A stretch of 64,000 nucleotides of DNA from Belliella calami (GCF_022549695.1 NZ_JAKZGS010000018.1:24321-88320), one strand, 5' to 3'. Positions 1-9,066 are shown, numbered from the stretch's first letter. Program-made: numbers and translations. The notes: generated by a model from the letters alone, not told the origin.

Positions 1-124
1 TTTTTTCATTAAAATGACAATCAAAGCTTTTAACTATAATTCTGCCATAAAAATAATGATCATCAAAGAATTTTGAAAAAAGTATCTGATGCAAAAGATA
101 ATCTCCGGTTTTAATGGGGTTGTT

Positions 125-168
125 AAAAATAAAAAAAAGAAGTCTCAGTCAAATTGACCGAGACTTCT
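125..168 (-). terminator. Rho-independent terminator of the first lipoprotein gene
   Basis: A 9-bp stem (138-146 paired with 160-168) is followed, read on the minus strand, by a long U tract (A run at 125-138 on the plus strand). It lies about 20 bp past the stop codon of the minus-strand lipoprotein gene. Confidence 0.8.
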
Positions 169-188
169 GTTGAATTGAATGGTTAGAT

Positions 189-722
189 TCAATTACTCTG
201 TGGTTCTTCTATTTCTATTTCAAGATTTAAAAGTTCTGGTTCAATTTCTAATAATTCCGGAGCTTCCTCATTTGATATTTTTCCTCTTTCAACCAATTCT
301 GCAATCATATCCATTTGCATGGTCATATCTAATCCTTCTTTATGATCTTTTTGGAACTTTTCCAGCAATTCATCATCTGAAAGATCAGAATATCGTTCTT
401 TTCTTTTTTCTTTGAGTTGATTTTTTTTCTCAATTAGAAGAGTTTCTTGCCTCTCTTCCATTTTGCTTTTCCAGTCACTTACATAGTCATCTGTTAGTGT
501 TGTGCCAAAAAAGGGAGTCTCATCGATGGCAACAGTTTCTTTTGTACCATCTTTGTGTACCAATACAAACTCTTCATCTGTTTCTTCTAGCAAATATTCA
601 TCGCCATTATCAACATCGATGATTTTATCATCTTGATAAATGTAACGCTCTTCTACAGATTTTTCTTGGCTACATGCCAAAAGCATAGAAGTACTTAGGA
701 TTGTAATCATTAACTTTTTCAT
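189..722 (-). CDS. Small acidic lipoprotein of unknown function
   Basis: The 177-residue product starts with a lysine-rich n-region and a hydrophobic stretch ending in a lipobox (LLAC, Cys17), so it should be an SPII lipoprotein anchored in the periplasm or outer membrane. The mature part is highly charged and rich in Glu, Asp and Lys, with a probable helical segment around residues 90-130 and a Glu-rich tail. I recognise no domain. It ends at its own terminator and lies downstream of the deaminase gene on the same strand with an 18-bp gap, so the two may be cotranscribed. Function unknown. Confidence 0.75.
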   Translation of the reverse strand: MKKLMITILSTSMLLACSQEKSVEERYIYQDDKIIDVDNGDEYLLEETDEEFVLVHKDGTKETVAIDETPFFGTTLTDDYVSDWKSKMEERQETLLIEKKNQLKEKRKERYSDLSDDELLEKFQKDHKEGLDMTMQMDMIAELVERGKISNEEAPELLEIEPELLNLEIEIEEPQSN

Positions 723-740
723 GTCTAAATTTCTTTTTGA

Positions 741-1217
741 TTAATATAAAGTTTTATTTTCTTTTGCCATCCAATTTTGAAATACAACCTTTGCTTCGTC
801 TTTCATCAGTTGATGGAATTTTATCTTCCGGTTATCTATGGGTTTATCCAATTCCTCATAAATGAACTGATCGTCAAAACCAGCTTCCGCAGCATCTTCT
901 TTTGAGTTGGCATAAAAGACTGCTTTTGGCCGTGCCCAATAGATAGCGCCAAGGCACATTGGGCATGGTTCACAGGAAGTGTAAATTTCACAATCTTCCA
1001 ATTGGAAATTGCCTAGGTTTTGACAAGCGTCTCGAATCGCAACCACTTCTGCATGTGCAGTTGGATCATTGGTCGAGGAGACTGAATTTGCTCCTTTGCC
1101 TACTACCTTGCCATTATGCACAATAATACAGCCAAAAGGCCCACCTTTTCCCGAATCCATTCCCTTTTGGGACAAATCTATGGCCATTTTCATAAAAGTT
1201 TTTTGTTGTTCCGTCAT
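741..1217 (-). CDS. guaD: Guanine deaminase (CDA-fold, GuaD type)
   Basis: Zinc hydrolase of the cytidine/deoxycytidylate deaminase fold. The motif THAE supplies the zinc ligand His55 and the proton shuttle Glu57, and PCPMC supplies Cys85 and Cys88. The segment around residues 89-125 (LGAIYWARPKAVFY, then AEAGFDDQFIY) is almost the same as in Bacillus subtilis GuaD as I remember it. The length (158 aa against about 156) and the Tyr-ending C terminus also match that enzyme rather than tRNA deaminase TadA. Expected reaction: guanine to xanthine plus ammonia, in the cytosol, for purine salvage or nitrogen release. No other purine catabolism gene is adjacent. Confidence 0.88.
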   Translation of the reverse strand: MTEQQKTFMKMAIDLSQKGMDSGKGGPFGCIIVHNGKVVGKGANSVSSTNDPTAHAEVVAIRDACQNLGNFQLEDCEIYTSCEPCPMCLGAIYWARPKAVFYANSKEDAAEAGFDDQFIYEELDKPIDNRKIKFHQLMKDEAKVVFQNWMAKENKTLY

Positions 1218-1719
1218 GGAAATACTTGGTTTAGTTTTGTTTCTTGAAAAATATTCTACGGAGCAATAACGGGATATCGGGCAAATAGTTTAGTCTTTTT
1301 TCTATTTTTTAGATGTAAAATCAGTTTTAATGGAATAAAATTTTGTTTTTGCCTCTCCTGTTTATTGATGATATATTTTATGGAAATCCTCTTTCTGAAT
1401 ACCAGCCATTTAAAGTATTGTTTGGAGTAATTTCCAATCAACTGTGGTCTGATGACCATACCATGGGGCACAAGTTGTCGATGATTATTCGCATAAATTT
1501 ATTTAAATGTATTTTGAAAAATTCACCTACTGATATCTTTGCGGATATTCACATACCTTTTTATGATTCTAAGCTTCTTTCTCATTAGCTTTAATTCGAA
1601 GGTTGATTGCTTGCATATGTTCAATATCGAGGAGTATCTAATATCAATTAATATCGGATCCAATTTAAATCAGGCTTTTCTTTGGTTTGTAGCAAAGTTC
1701 CGTATATCGATATTCCTTT
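1218..1719. other. Intergenic region, 500 bp, no gene recognised
   Basis: AT-rich stretch between guaD and the LytTR regulator. Short reading frames exist on both strands but show no recognisable domain, no start context and no lipobox or membrane pattern that would make them convincing. One GCGGATATTCA near 1548 resembles the ends of the short repeat family found elsewhere in this window, without a partner arm. Confidence 0.5.
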
Positions 1720-2454
1720 TTATGCAATCCACTTGTTCAAGAATTGCATAAAGCCATCTTTATAATTTTCACTTATTGTCAATGTAGCACTTCCTATCTG
1801 TACTGTATTCCTAGAAACTGATTCAATATGGTCAAGGGCAATTATGTAAGACCTATGAATTCGCATGAATTTTTCAGAGGGCAACAATTCCTCCATGCTT
1901 TTGAGGCTTGTCAACGATAAAAGTGGGTTTGGTTTGTCATTCAGGTGTACTTTGACGTAGTCCTTGTAAGCTTCTACATAAGCGATATCCTTTAGCATAA
2001 CCTTTACCAATTGGTACTCTACTTTTAGAAAAATAAAATCTGCTTTTGTATCTGATGTAGATTTTTCTGAATCAATTTTGTTTTCAAAGTATTGGTATGC
2101 TTTGGTCGTTGACTTTAAGAAATCTTCATAACTGTAAGGTTTGAGCAAATAGTCAAGTGCATCAACCTTATAACCTTCAATTGCAAATTGGTTGTAGGCA
2201 GTAGTGAAAATAATCCGGGGTTTATTTTCTCCTTTTTTTCCGTCGATGATTCTGGCAAGCTCCATTCCGGAAAGGTCTGGCATCTGGATATCCAAGAATA
2301 TCAGATCAATCTCATTCTTATTAATAAATGTCAGAGCCTCTATAGCATTGTCAAAAGTCGCCTTAAGGTCTAAGAAAGAAGTTTGTTTGATAAACTTCTC
2401 CACCAAATCCAAAGCTAATGGCTCATCGTCTATGGAAATACAAGATATTTTCAT
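1720..2454 (-). CDS. LytTR-family two-component response regulator
   Basis: Residues 1-120 form a receiver domain: acidic pair Asp9-Asp10, phospho-acceptor Asp55 in LIFLDIQMPD, a conserved Thr-Ala after the fourth strand, and the YLLKPYSYEDF lysine. Residues about 145-240 form a LytTR DNA-binding domain (VKVMLKDIAYVEAYKDYVKVHL and FMRIHRSYIIALDHIESV blocks). It overlaps the upstream histidine kinase gene by 4 bp (ATGA), so the pair is translated together and is very probably a cognate system. The targets are not shown here; the divergent TonB-dependent barrel gene is one candidate. Confidence 0.93.
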   Translation of the reverse strand: MKISCISIDDEPLALDLVEKFIKQTSFLDLKATFDNAIEALTFINKNEIDLIFLDIQMPDLSGMELARIIDGKKGENKPRIIFTTAYNQFAIEGYKVDALDYLLKPYSYEDFLKSTTKAYQYFENKIDSEKSTSDTKADFIFLKVEYQLVKVMLKDIAYVEAYKDYVKVHLNDKPNPLLSLTSLKSMEELLPSEKFMRIHRSYIIALDHIESVSRNTVQIGSATLTISENYKDGFMQFLNKWIA

Positions 2455-3521
2455 CTCAGATTGATTTTTAGGATTACCTGATAGTTGTTTTCTTCGGTGT
2501 TGCTCTCTGTTTGAAGATCGTATCTTTGATCATAGAGTAAATCTAACCTTCTTTTTGTGTTTTGTAAGCCTATTCCACTGGCTTTTGATTCAGGGGAATT
2601 TTCGTTGGATTTGAAGATTTTGTTTTTGGTAGTTAGTATCAATTCCTTTTCGGTATATTCCAAAGCGATGAAGATAGCGCTTTCTTGCTGGGAGCTAATG
2701 CCGTGTTTGAAGCAATTTTCTATAAATGGCAAAAGAAGCATTGGGGCGATTACAGCTTCTTCGATTTTTTCAGGGATTTGGATTTCCAACTTTACTTTTG
2801 AAGAAATCCTTAGCTTCATCAATTCTATGAAATCTCGAATAAAATCAAGTTCCTTTGTCAATAGCGTATGGGTTTTTTCAGTTTCATAAAGAACATATCT
2901 CATCATTCTGCTCAACTTCAAAAGTGCTGTTTTGGCTTTCTCGACATCAATATTTGTCAAAGAATAAATGTTGTTAAGCGTGTTGAAGAAAAAATGCGGA
3001 TTGATCTGTGCCTTCAGGTAATTCAGTTCAGAATTGATTTGTTGCTGATTTTGCTCAAGTCTCAATTTTTCGTCAGCCTGCCACTTTTGCACAGAGGCGA
3101 TACTGGTACTGATTCCAACCGCCATTAAGAAAATCAAAAGCTGAGAAATATCCCAATAATAGTTTCTTGGTCTTGGAACGTAGGCAATATCTGGTCTAAA
3201 TGCCTTGTGCATCAATTCTTGCAAATTGGTGTAATCATCATATGCGATGAGTGCTACTACGTAAACTAATCCAGCTATAAGGTTTATCAGCAAGAAAAGT
3301 GGGATTTTGTTTTTGAAGAGTACTTTTGGAATAAAGTAAAAATAATTCAGATAAAAAATGCTCAAAAGCATGGAAAAGTTGATGGCTTGCTTTACCCAAT
3401 ATTCGATAGGCCTTTCTACACCTGCAGAAAGGGGAGAGAGTACAAATATTACAAATCCAAACAATGCCCACCCAAGAAAATGAATAAGTATTGATATTTT
3501 TTGTTTGTCGTATGAAGCCAT
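2451..3521 (-). CDS. LytS-type sensor histidine kinase
   Basis: The 356-residue membrane kinase has four hydrophobic segments at roughly residues 10-30, 45-65, 72-93 and 122-143, then a short coiled stretch and the His_kinase (LytS/YehU) domain with QINPHFFFNTLN, where His176 is the phosphorylated residue. The ATPase part contains the N box (LLPFIENCFKHGI) and a glycine-rich SGIGLQNTKRRL box. No extracellular sensor domain is visible, so the stimulus is probably sensed in or near the membrane. It forms a two-gene operon with the overlapping LytTR regulator. Confidence 0.92.
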   Translation of the reverse strand: MASYDKQKISILIHFLGWALFGFVIFVLSPLSAGVERPIEYWVKQAINFSMLLSIFYLNYFYFIPKVLFKNKIPLFLLINLIAGLVYVVALIAYDDYTNLQELMHKAFRPDIAYVPRPRNYYWDISQLLIFLMAVGISTSIASVQKWQADEKLRLEQNQQQINSELNYLKAQINPHFFFNTLNNIYSLTNIDVEKAKTALLKLSRMMRYVLYETEKTHTLLTKELDFIRDFIELMKLRISSKVKLEIQIPEKIEEAVIAPMLLLPFIENCFKHGISSQQESAIFIALEYTEKELILTTKNKIFKSNENSPESKASGIGLQNTKRRLDLLYDQRYDLQTESNTEENNYQVILKINLR

Positions 3522-3866
3522 ATTCTTAGAATATTGTGTTTTGCGTAAGTAAACAAAAATAAAATTCTGAATTTAAACTAATTCGATCTACGAACAGTGG
3601 GATTTTCACGCTGAAATACCAAAAACAAAAGATAAAACTTTTACTGAGATTTTGGATTTTCATTCATCAGGTTATTTTTCTTGTTGGTCGATGAAAAAGA
3701 CCTTTCAGTCTATTTGATTTTTTTTTGATTCTAACTCAATGTTCCTTTGTTGTCGGATACTGACTTGATCAACTTCATGTGGGATTTAGTAATTCTACTT
3801 TGAACCTCTACCATGTCAAAAATCCCAATCTGACAAAGTAACTGAATATCATAATCAAATATCAAA
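3522..3866. other. Divergent intergenic region between the LytS kinase and the TonB-dependent barrel
   Basis: 345 bp between two divergent genes, so it must hold both promoters. I see no clear TAnnTTTG element and no strong dyad. No small gene is evident. Confidence 0.45.
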
Positions 3867-6380
3867 ATGAAGTATCAATTATTAATATTAACATTTTTAC
3901 TGTTTGCAGCATCCTTTATTAATGTGATGGCACAGACAGGTTCTGGACAAAAGGTCGTTTACAGGATTTCAGGTAAAATTTTGGATGCAGATACAGACGA
4001 GCCTATACCTTATGCTGCAGCTTCTCTTTTGGATGCAGAGAGTATGCAAAGTGTCGCTGGTGCTGTAGCTGATTTAGATGGTGAGTTTTTTATTACTGGT
4101 TTCAAGGATGGGAGTTATATCCTTCAGTTAAGTTTTATAGGGTTTGAGTCGTTGAACTCTCAGCCGATTGAAGTAGCTCCAGGGAATACAGATATCAAAT
4201 TAGGCAATTTGAAAATGTCTCAGGAGGCACTTGGTCTTGAAGAAGTGACTGTACAAGGTCAAAGATCGCTGATTGAAGAAAAAGTAGATCGTACAATATA
4301 TAATGCGGAGAATGATAAAACGACTATTGGCGGTGATGCAAGTGATGTATTGAGAAGAGTGCCTATGCTATCAGTAGATTTGGATGGAAATGTTTCCATG
4401 AGAGGAAGTACAAATATTTTGGTCTTGATAGATGGAAAGCAATCCGCCATTGTTGCAAATAATATTGCGGATGCGCTAAAGCAAATCCCAGCTGAAGAAA
4501 TCAAGTCTGTGGAGGTGATTACATCTCCATCTGCAAAATATGATGCCGAAGGTACAGGTGGGGTCTTGAATATCATCACCAAAAAGAATAACCTTCAAGG
4601 AGCTTCCTTAAACATCAATTCAAGTGCAGGTCTTAGAGGTTCCAATTTGGGGTTGAATGCGAGCTTAAAAAGAGGGAAAATGGGCTGGACGCTTGGTGGC
4701 TTTGGTAGAAGTGGATATAATATTTTGGGTTCTTTTGACAATACTCAAACATTGATGAATCCAGAAGGAGAAAATACTGTAATCAATCAAACTGCTGACA
4801 CTAGAAACAACATGCTTTTTGGGAGATACAACTTGGGTTGGGATTATGAGTTGAATAAATATAATTTCCTGACAGCATCAGTAAGTGTAGGAGTGAGGAA
4901 TATGAGAAACAGACAAGATGGTTTATTGACTGAGACCTTTGTAGAAGATATGCTGGAAAGTGCACTTTTGAGAGATGTAAATGTCGATAACTTATCGAAT
5001 AATGTAGATGTTAATTTCAATTATACAAAGACTTTTGAGACACCACAGAAAGAGTTTAGTATTTCAGGACTGTACAGTAGAAGCAATAACAACAATGACT
5101 TTGTCAACAGCTTGTACAATGGGACATTCACGGATATAGCAAGCAGGATCAAAAACGAAAATCTTGGAATCAACGAGGAATTCACGATCCAATTGGATTA
5201 TGTGACCCCAGTGGGTAATTCGGGTAACCAGATTTTGGAATATGGTGCAAAAAATATCTTGAGAAAAGCGATCAGTGAATTTGCCTTCTTCACAGCAGAT
5301 GGATCTGATGGGGAGTTTCAGCAAGTGGATGATGTTGTTTTGTCAAACGAATTCAATTATGACCAGAATGTTACGGCGGGTTATGCATCTTATACTTTGG
5401 GCTTTTTGGAGAATTACACCGTAAAAGCTGGTTTAAGATATGAATACACCAATATCAATGCTGATTTCAAGAATTCAGAACTACCTGCAGATATCCCGTC
5501 TTATGGAACCTTTGTGCCTAGTGTAAATATCGGTAGAAAATTGGCCAATGGAAATATGATCAAGGCTGCTTACAACAGAAGGATTCAGCGTCCATCATTG
5601 CAGTTCTTGAATCCAAATATTGATCAAAGCAATCAACAGCAACAGTCCCAAGGAAATCCATTGTTGGATCCTGAATTGACTGATAATTATGAATTGGCTT
5701 ACAGTACTTTTGTTGGTGGAAGCTCTTTGAATTTCACTTCTTATTTTAGAAATACTACAGGATCTATTCAGCCTGTAAGGACTGTAAGTGATAATGATGT
5801 GATCTTCACGACATTTGAAAATATAGGTAATGAAAGAGCTGTAGGTTTGAGTGTTTTTTCTAATATCAACATCTCGGGTAAGTTCTCGCTTAATGGAAGT
5901 ATAGATTCCTATTATGCCATGTTGACAAACGGTTTGGAGAATCCAATGTTTGCAGCATCCAACGAAGGTTTTGTAGTGAGTGGTAGATTGTTTGGGAATT
6001 ATACATTGCCAAAAAACTGGCAAATACAAGCATTCACATTTGCCAGAGGTAGAGCAGTACAGCTTCAAGGTTCAGCAGGTGGCTTTATGATGTATGGATT
6101 GAATCTTAATAAGCAATTCAATGAAAAGAGAGGAAGTATTGGTTTTGGAATGGAGAACTTCTTTACCAGAGAATTCCAAATCAGAAATGAATTGATAACT
6201 CCAACGATCATGCAGGAGAGTATCATTGGTATGAGGAATATGAATTTCAAGATTAACTTCTCTTACAGAATTGGTAAGCTTAGTGTAGAAGGAAGCAGGA
6301 GGAAGAAAAGAGGAGTTACCAATGACGATATGAAAGAAGGTGGTGATAGTGGTGCTGGTGCGGTTATGAATAGCAATTGA
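3867..6380 (+). CDS. TonB-dependent outer-membrane beta-barrel protein with carboxypeptidase-like domain
   Basis: The 837-residue protein has a signal peptide ending near residue 22 (NVMAQ), a CarboxypepD_reg-like beta sandwich at about 33-115, a TonB plug at about 125-245 (EVTVQGQRS, then SVDLDGNVSMRGS and VLIDGKQS) and a C-terminal barrel rich in alternating aromatic and polar strands. The short-plug pattern fits the outer membrane beta-barrel family (pfam14905-like) rather than SusC, and no SusD follows. A basic, Gly- and Asp-rich tail of about 35 residues follows the last strand. Substrate unknown. It has its own terminator. Confidence 0.88.
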   Translation: MKYQLLILTFLLFAASFINVMAQTGSGQKVVYRISGKILDADTDEPIPYAAASLLDAESMQSVAGAVADLDGEFFITGFKDGSYILQLSFIGFESLNSQPIEVAPGNTDIKLGNLKMSQEALGLEEVTVQGQRSLIEEKVDRTIYNAENDKTTIGGDASDVLRRVPMLSVDLDGNVSMRGSTNILVLIDGKQSAIVANNIADALKQIPAEEIKSVEVITSPSAKYDAEGTGGVLNIITKKNNLQGASLNINSSAGLRGSNLGLNASLKRGKMGWTLGGFGRSGYNILGSFDNTQTLMNPEGENTVINQTADTRNNMLFGRYNLGWDYELNKYNFLTASVSVGVRNMRNRQDGLLTETFVEDMLESALLRDVNVDNLSNNVDVNFNYTKTFETPQKEFSISGLYSRSNNNNDFVNSLYNGTFTDIASRIKNENLGINEEFTIQLDYVTPVGNSGNQILEYGAKNILRKAISEFAFFTADGSDGEFQQVDDVVLSNEFNYDQNVTAGYASYTLGFLENYTVKAGLRYEYTNINADFKNSELPADIPSYGTFVPSVNIGRKLANGNMIKAAYNRRIQRPSLQFLNPNIDQSNQQQQSQGNPLLDPELTDNYELAYSTFVGGSSLNFTSYFRNTTGSIQPVRTVSDNDVIFTTFENIGNERAVGLSVFSNINISGKFSLNGSIDSYYAMLTNGLENPMFAASNEGFVVSGRLFGNYTLPKNWQIQAFTFARGRAVQLQGSAGGFMMYGLNLNKQFNEKRGSIGFGMENFFTREFQIRNELITPTIMQESIIGMRNMNFKINFSYRIGKLSVEGSRRKKRGVTNDDMKEGGDSGAGAVMNSN

Positions 6381-6402
6381 GAATTTGGTTTACGATAGAT
6401 TC

Positions 6403-6433
6403 AAAAAACCACTCAGACCGAGTGGTTTTTTTT
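6403..6433 (+). terminator. Terminator of the TonB-dependent barrel gene
   Basis: Perfect 8-bp stem AACCACTC/GAGTGGTT with a 5-nt loop followed by a T8 run, 30 bp after the stop codon. Confidence 0.88.
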
Positions 6434-6498
6434 GTGAATTGGATAGAGTAGATTCCGTACTAATTTTTTTGAAATACTGCTTCAAAAATATTAAAAAC

Positions 6499-6533
6499 AA
6501 AAAGCCTGCTAAGAAAATCCTAGCAGGCTTTTT
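6499..6533 (-). terminator. Terminator of pdhB (13-bp perfect stem)
   Basis: Perfect 13-bp inverted repeat (499-511 and 521-533 within the 6 kb block) with A/T flanks on both sides. It lies just past the pdhB stop codon on the minus strand and could also back up termination from the plus strand. Confidence 0.87.
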
Positions 6534-6550
6534 ACTGAATCTAATCAATT

Positions 6551-7531
6551 TTACTTTTTATACATTACTTGCTTTACAGCGTCAATAGTTCTTTTTACAT
6601 TTGGAATTACTGCTTCAATGTAGGTAGGAGCATAACTCAACGGAACATCCATTGAATTGACTCTGATCACTGGTGAGTCCAGGTAATCAAATGCATTTCT
6701 TTGGATATTGTAAGTGAGTTCGGAGGAGATCGCAGCGATAGGGTTAGCTTCTTCTACCACAACACATCTGTTGGTCTTTTTAACTGACTCCAAGCAAGTG
6801 GCGTAATCGATAGGCCTTACAGTTCTCAAATCAATCACTTCTGCTTCGATACCGTCTTTTGCCAATTCCTCAGCTGCTTCCAAAGCTACTTTCATCATTT
6901 TTCCGAAAGAGATGATCGTAACATCTTTTCCCTTTCTTTTGATCTCAGCAACTCCTATTGGCAAAAGATATTCGCCTTCAGGAACTTCCCCTTTATCACC
7001 ATACATCAATTCAGATTCCATAAATATAACAGGGTCGTTGTCTCTTATAGAGGCTTTCAAAAGGCCTTTTGCATCAAATGGATTTGATGGTACGACTACT
7101 TTCAGTCCTGGAGTGTTTGCAAACCAGTTTTCAAAATTGGAAGAGTGGGTAGCTCCCAATTGACCGGCATTTCCGGTAGCGCCTCTGAATACGATCGGTA
7201 CATTATATGCACCGCCTGACATCGCGTACATTTTTGCTGCTGAGTTGATGATCTGATCAATTGCAACAAGAGAAAAGTTGAACGTCATGAATTCAATGAT
7301 TGGTCTTAGTCCGTTCATCGCCGCACCAACGCCCAATCCGGAGAAACCAAGTTCTGCAATCGGTGTGTCATAGACTCTTTCAGGTCCAAACTCGTCCAAC
7401 ATGCCTTGGGATACTTTGTATGCTCCGTTATATTCTGCCACTTCTTCACCCATGAGAAACACGTTTTTGTCGCGTCTCATTTCTTCTGACATGGCTTCTC
7501 TTAATGCTTCTCTGAATTGTATAACTCTCAT
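6551..7531 (-). CDS. pdhB: Pyruvate dehydrogenase E1 component, beta subunit
   Basis: 326 residues, the usual length for an E1 beta chain. It begins RVIQFREALREAMSEEM and carries MGEEVAEYNGAYKVSQG, then TPIAELGFSGLGVGAAM, the blocks typical of pyruvate/2-oxoacid dehydrogenase E1 beta, with the transketolase C-terminal domain after about residue 190 (VIDLRTVRPID, VVVEEANP). With E1 alpha it decarboxylates pyruvate using thiamine diphosphate and feeds acetyl-CoA synthesis. The alpha subunit gene is not adjacent, so the complex is encoded at separate loci. Annotation as the pyruvate rather than the branched-chain enzyme rests on similarity only. Confidence 0.9.
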   Translation of the reverse strand: MRVIQFREALREAMSEEMRRDKNVFLMGEEVAEYNGAYKVSQGMLDEFGPERVYDTPIAELGFSGLGVGAAMNGLRPIIEFMTFNFSLVAIDQIINSAAKMYAMSGGAYNVPIVFRGATGNAGQLGATHSSNFENWFANTPGLKVVVPSNPFDAKGLLKASIRDNDPVIFMESELMYGDKGEVPEGEYLLPIGVAEIKRKGKDVTIISFGKMMKVALEAAEELAKDGIEAEVIDLRTVRPIDYATCLESVKKTNRCVVVEEANPIAAISSELTYNIQRNAFDYLDSPVIRVNSMDVPLSYAPTYIEAVIPNVKRTIDAVKQVMYKK

Positions 7532-7653
7532 TTCTTAGTCAAAATTTTCGATCGTAAAAATAGAAAGTAATCGTTCAATTCCAAAACGCTACAGAGAACT
7601 TAAGGATATATTTTTGGATTGATCTTCTTTTATCTGATTTTTAATGTTTGATT

Positions 7654-8079
7654 TCAATCAGGTTTAGTGATTTCTTTCCCTGAATTTATCCAATTGTTCA
7701 GTCCTCCCTCAAGCATATATACTTTTTTGAAACCTAGTTCTTTCATTTTTTCTGTAGCGGGGATAGTTCTTTTCGCGGATCGACAGTACACGTAATAAGT
7801 TTTCTTTTTATTTAAACTTTCAAGTTTTGACTCAAATTCGCCACCTAAATAATCAGCAAAAACAGCATCTTTGATATGACCTTCATTCACCTCGTCAGGA
7901 GTTCTGATATCCAATATGACTGCTTTTCTTCCTTTTTTTGAAAGTTTTTCGAAATCATTAGCTGATAATGTTTTTACGTCCGACTGTGCATTAGACTGAA
8001 TGGCATTGAAAGAAAGGGCGAAAAAAATGGAGAATAAGAATTTTATGATGCTGGTAGAGTTCGTGTTTTTCATCTTCAT
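7654..8079 (-). CDS. Periplasmic rhodanese-like protein
   Basis: 141 residues: a signal peptide ending around NAQS (about residue 32), then a single rhodanese domain with ILDIRTPDEVNEGHI and the active-site loop YCRSAKRT carrying the candidate sulfur-accepting cysteine. The C-terminal block GFKKVYMLEGGLNNW is classic for single-domain rhodaneses. It probably moves sulfane sulfur or performs a related thiol reaction outside the cytoplasm. It is divergent from the phosphodiesterase gene. Confidence 0.87.
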   Translation of the reverse strand: MKMKNTNSTSIIKFLFSIFFALSFNAIQSNAQSDVKTLSANDFEKLSKKGRKAVILDIRTPDEVNEGHIKDAVFADYLGGEFESKLESLNKKKTYYVYCRSAKRTIPATEKMKELGFKKVYMLEGGLNNWINSGKEITKPD

Positions 8080-8151
8080 TTTTTATGGAGTTTAAATTAC
8101 CCTAATTTAGCAAAGCTTTTGATAATTTTTACCATTCAAATAAAAGAGGTT

Positions 8152-8652
8152 TTGAGAAAAATAGGTTTGATTTCGGATTCACACAGCTATATAGATCAAG
8201 CTGTTTTAGATCATTTGAAAGAAGTGGATGAAATATGGCATGCTGGAGATATTGGAGATTTGGATATTCTCAAGCATTTGCCAAAGGAAAAGACCTTGCG
8301 TGTGGTGACAGGTAATATTGATGACAGTGAAGCGAGAGAAAAGTTTCCAGAAGAGATTTGGTTTGAAATAGATGGTTTGAAGATTGGAATGCTTCATATA
8401 GGAGGGAAACCACCTGTTTACGCCAAAGGAGTAAAATCAAAAATCATTGAAAATGGATGTCAACTATTTGTGTGTGGGCATTCGCACATATGTAAGGTTG
8501 AATTTGACCCGAAAGTCAATTGTCTGTATATGAATCCAGGAGCCATCGGGAAGCATGGTTTTCATGTGATGCGCACCATGCTGCTATTTGAAATATCTCA
8601 AGGGAAACTGCAGAACCTCCGTGTGGTGGAGCTTGGGAATAGGGCAAAATAA
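8152..8652 (+). CDS. yfcE: YfcE/MJ0936-type metallophosphoesterase
   Basis: Calcineurin-like phosphodiesterase with all metal motifs: SDSH, HAGDIGD, TGNID, MLHIGG and CGHSH. The reading frame is open from a TTG at 8119, but the family begins with KIGLISDSHSY, so I place the start at the TTG at 8152, giving 166 residues; no ATG is available in between. A possible weak promoter (TAATTTAG at 8103) would also exclude the far upstream start. Cytosolic phosphodiesterase; physiological substrate unknown. Ends at a hairpin terminator. Confidence 0.85.
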   Translation: MRKIGLISDSHSYIDQAVLDHLKEVDEIWHAGDIGDLDILKHLPKEKTLRVVTGNIDDSEAREKFPEEIWFEIDGLKIGMLHIGGKPPVYAKGVKSKIIENGCQLFVCGHSHICKVEFDPKVNCLYMNPGAIGKHGFHVMRTMLLFEISQGKLQNLRVVELGNRAK

Positions 8653-8691
8653 AAAAGGCAGCGATCTCATCGTTGCCCTCTTTATTTCTTG
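8653..8691 (+). terminator. Terminator of the phosphodiesterase gene
   Basis: 9-bp stem with one G-T pair (8657-8665 with 8669-8677), 3-nt loop, then a T-rich stretch, 4 bp after the stop. The A run on the other side may also let it end the small minus-strand gene that follows. Confidence 0.75.
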
Positions 8692-8716
8692 AAAAAAGAA
8701 ACTAGGAAATAACTTC

Positions 8717-8854
8717 TTAGAAGTTTTTCTTCAACTCTTCAACATCAACATTTTTGATTACCGGCTTGGCACTCAATTGTTTGATTTTGATAACTCTAGT
8801 AGTTTGAGCTTGTCTCTTTCTTTTTAATTTTCTCTTTAATGTAGTAACAGCCAT
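8717..8854 (-). CDS. 45-residue very basic small protein
   Basis: A complete frame runs from ATG at 8854 to TAA at 8717. The product starts MAVTTLKRKLKRKRQAQTT, is dominated by Lys/Arg in the first half, and ends in an amphipathic acidic-basic segment (KNVDVEELKKNF). Support for a real gene: a TAATTTTG promoter element about 35 bp upstream on the same strand, an ordinary ATG start, and a length and composition like small ribosome- or RNA-associated proteins. I believe similar short proteins are annotated as hypothetical in other Bacteroidota but could not check. Divergent from hisS. Function unknown. Confidence 0.7.
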   Translation of the reverse strand: MAVTTLKRKLKRKRQAQTTRVIKIKQLSAKPVIKNVDVEELKKNF

Positions 8855-8888
8855 TGTCTTATCTGTTTATGTGAACTCAAATGAAGCG

Positions 8889-8896
8889 CAAAATTA
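8889..8896 (-). promoter_or_regulatory. Promoter -7 element for the 45-residue protein
   Basis: TAATTTTG on the minus strand matches the Bacteroidota TAnnTTTG consensus and lies 34 bp upstream of the ATG. No clear TTG is seen at the -33 position. Confidence 0.55.
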
Positions 8897-9025
8897 ACGG
8901 ATTATTTTGGAATGACCACTTTTACATTGAAATATTTTAAAAAACATTTGAAATATGTCTCTTTTTCTTCATGCGTAGTAATTGGAAGGATTGAAATTAT
9001 AGGAATTGAATGCATTTTAGTTTCT

Positions 9026-9066
9026 GGTGATCTCCAATCACCTTGGTCTGTGTCCGCTCAGACCAA
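9026..9066. other. Two adjacent hairpins in the intergenic region before hisS
   Basis: GGTGAT/ATCACC (9026-9031 with 9037-9042, 5-nt loop) is followed at once by TTGGTCTG/CAGACCAA (9043-9050 with 9059-9066, 8-nt loop). They lie in the 353-bp gap between the small basic gene and hisS, upstream of the hisS promoter, so they are not part of the hisS leader. No T run follows on either strand. Nothing else is recognisable in this gap apart from the two promoters. Confidence 0.5.

Noticed and set aside
1343..1751. Short plus-strand frames between guaD and the LytTR gene
   Set aside because: No conserved pattern, no signal peptide logic and no start context; AT-rich chance frames.
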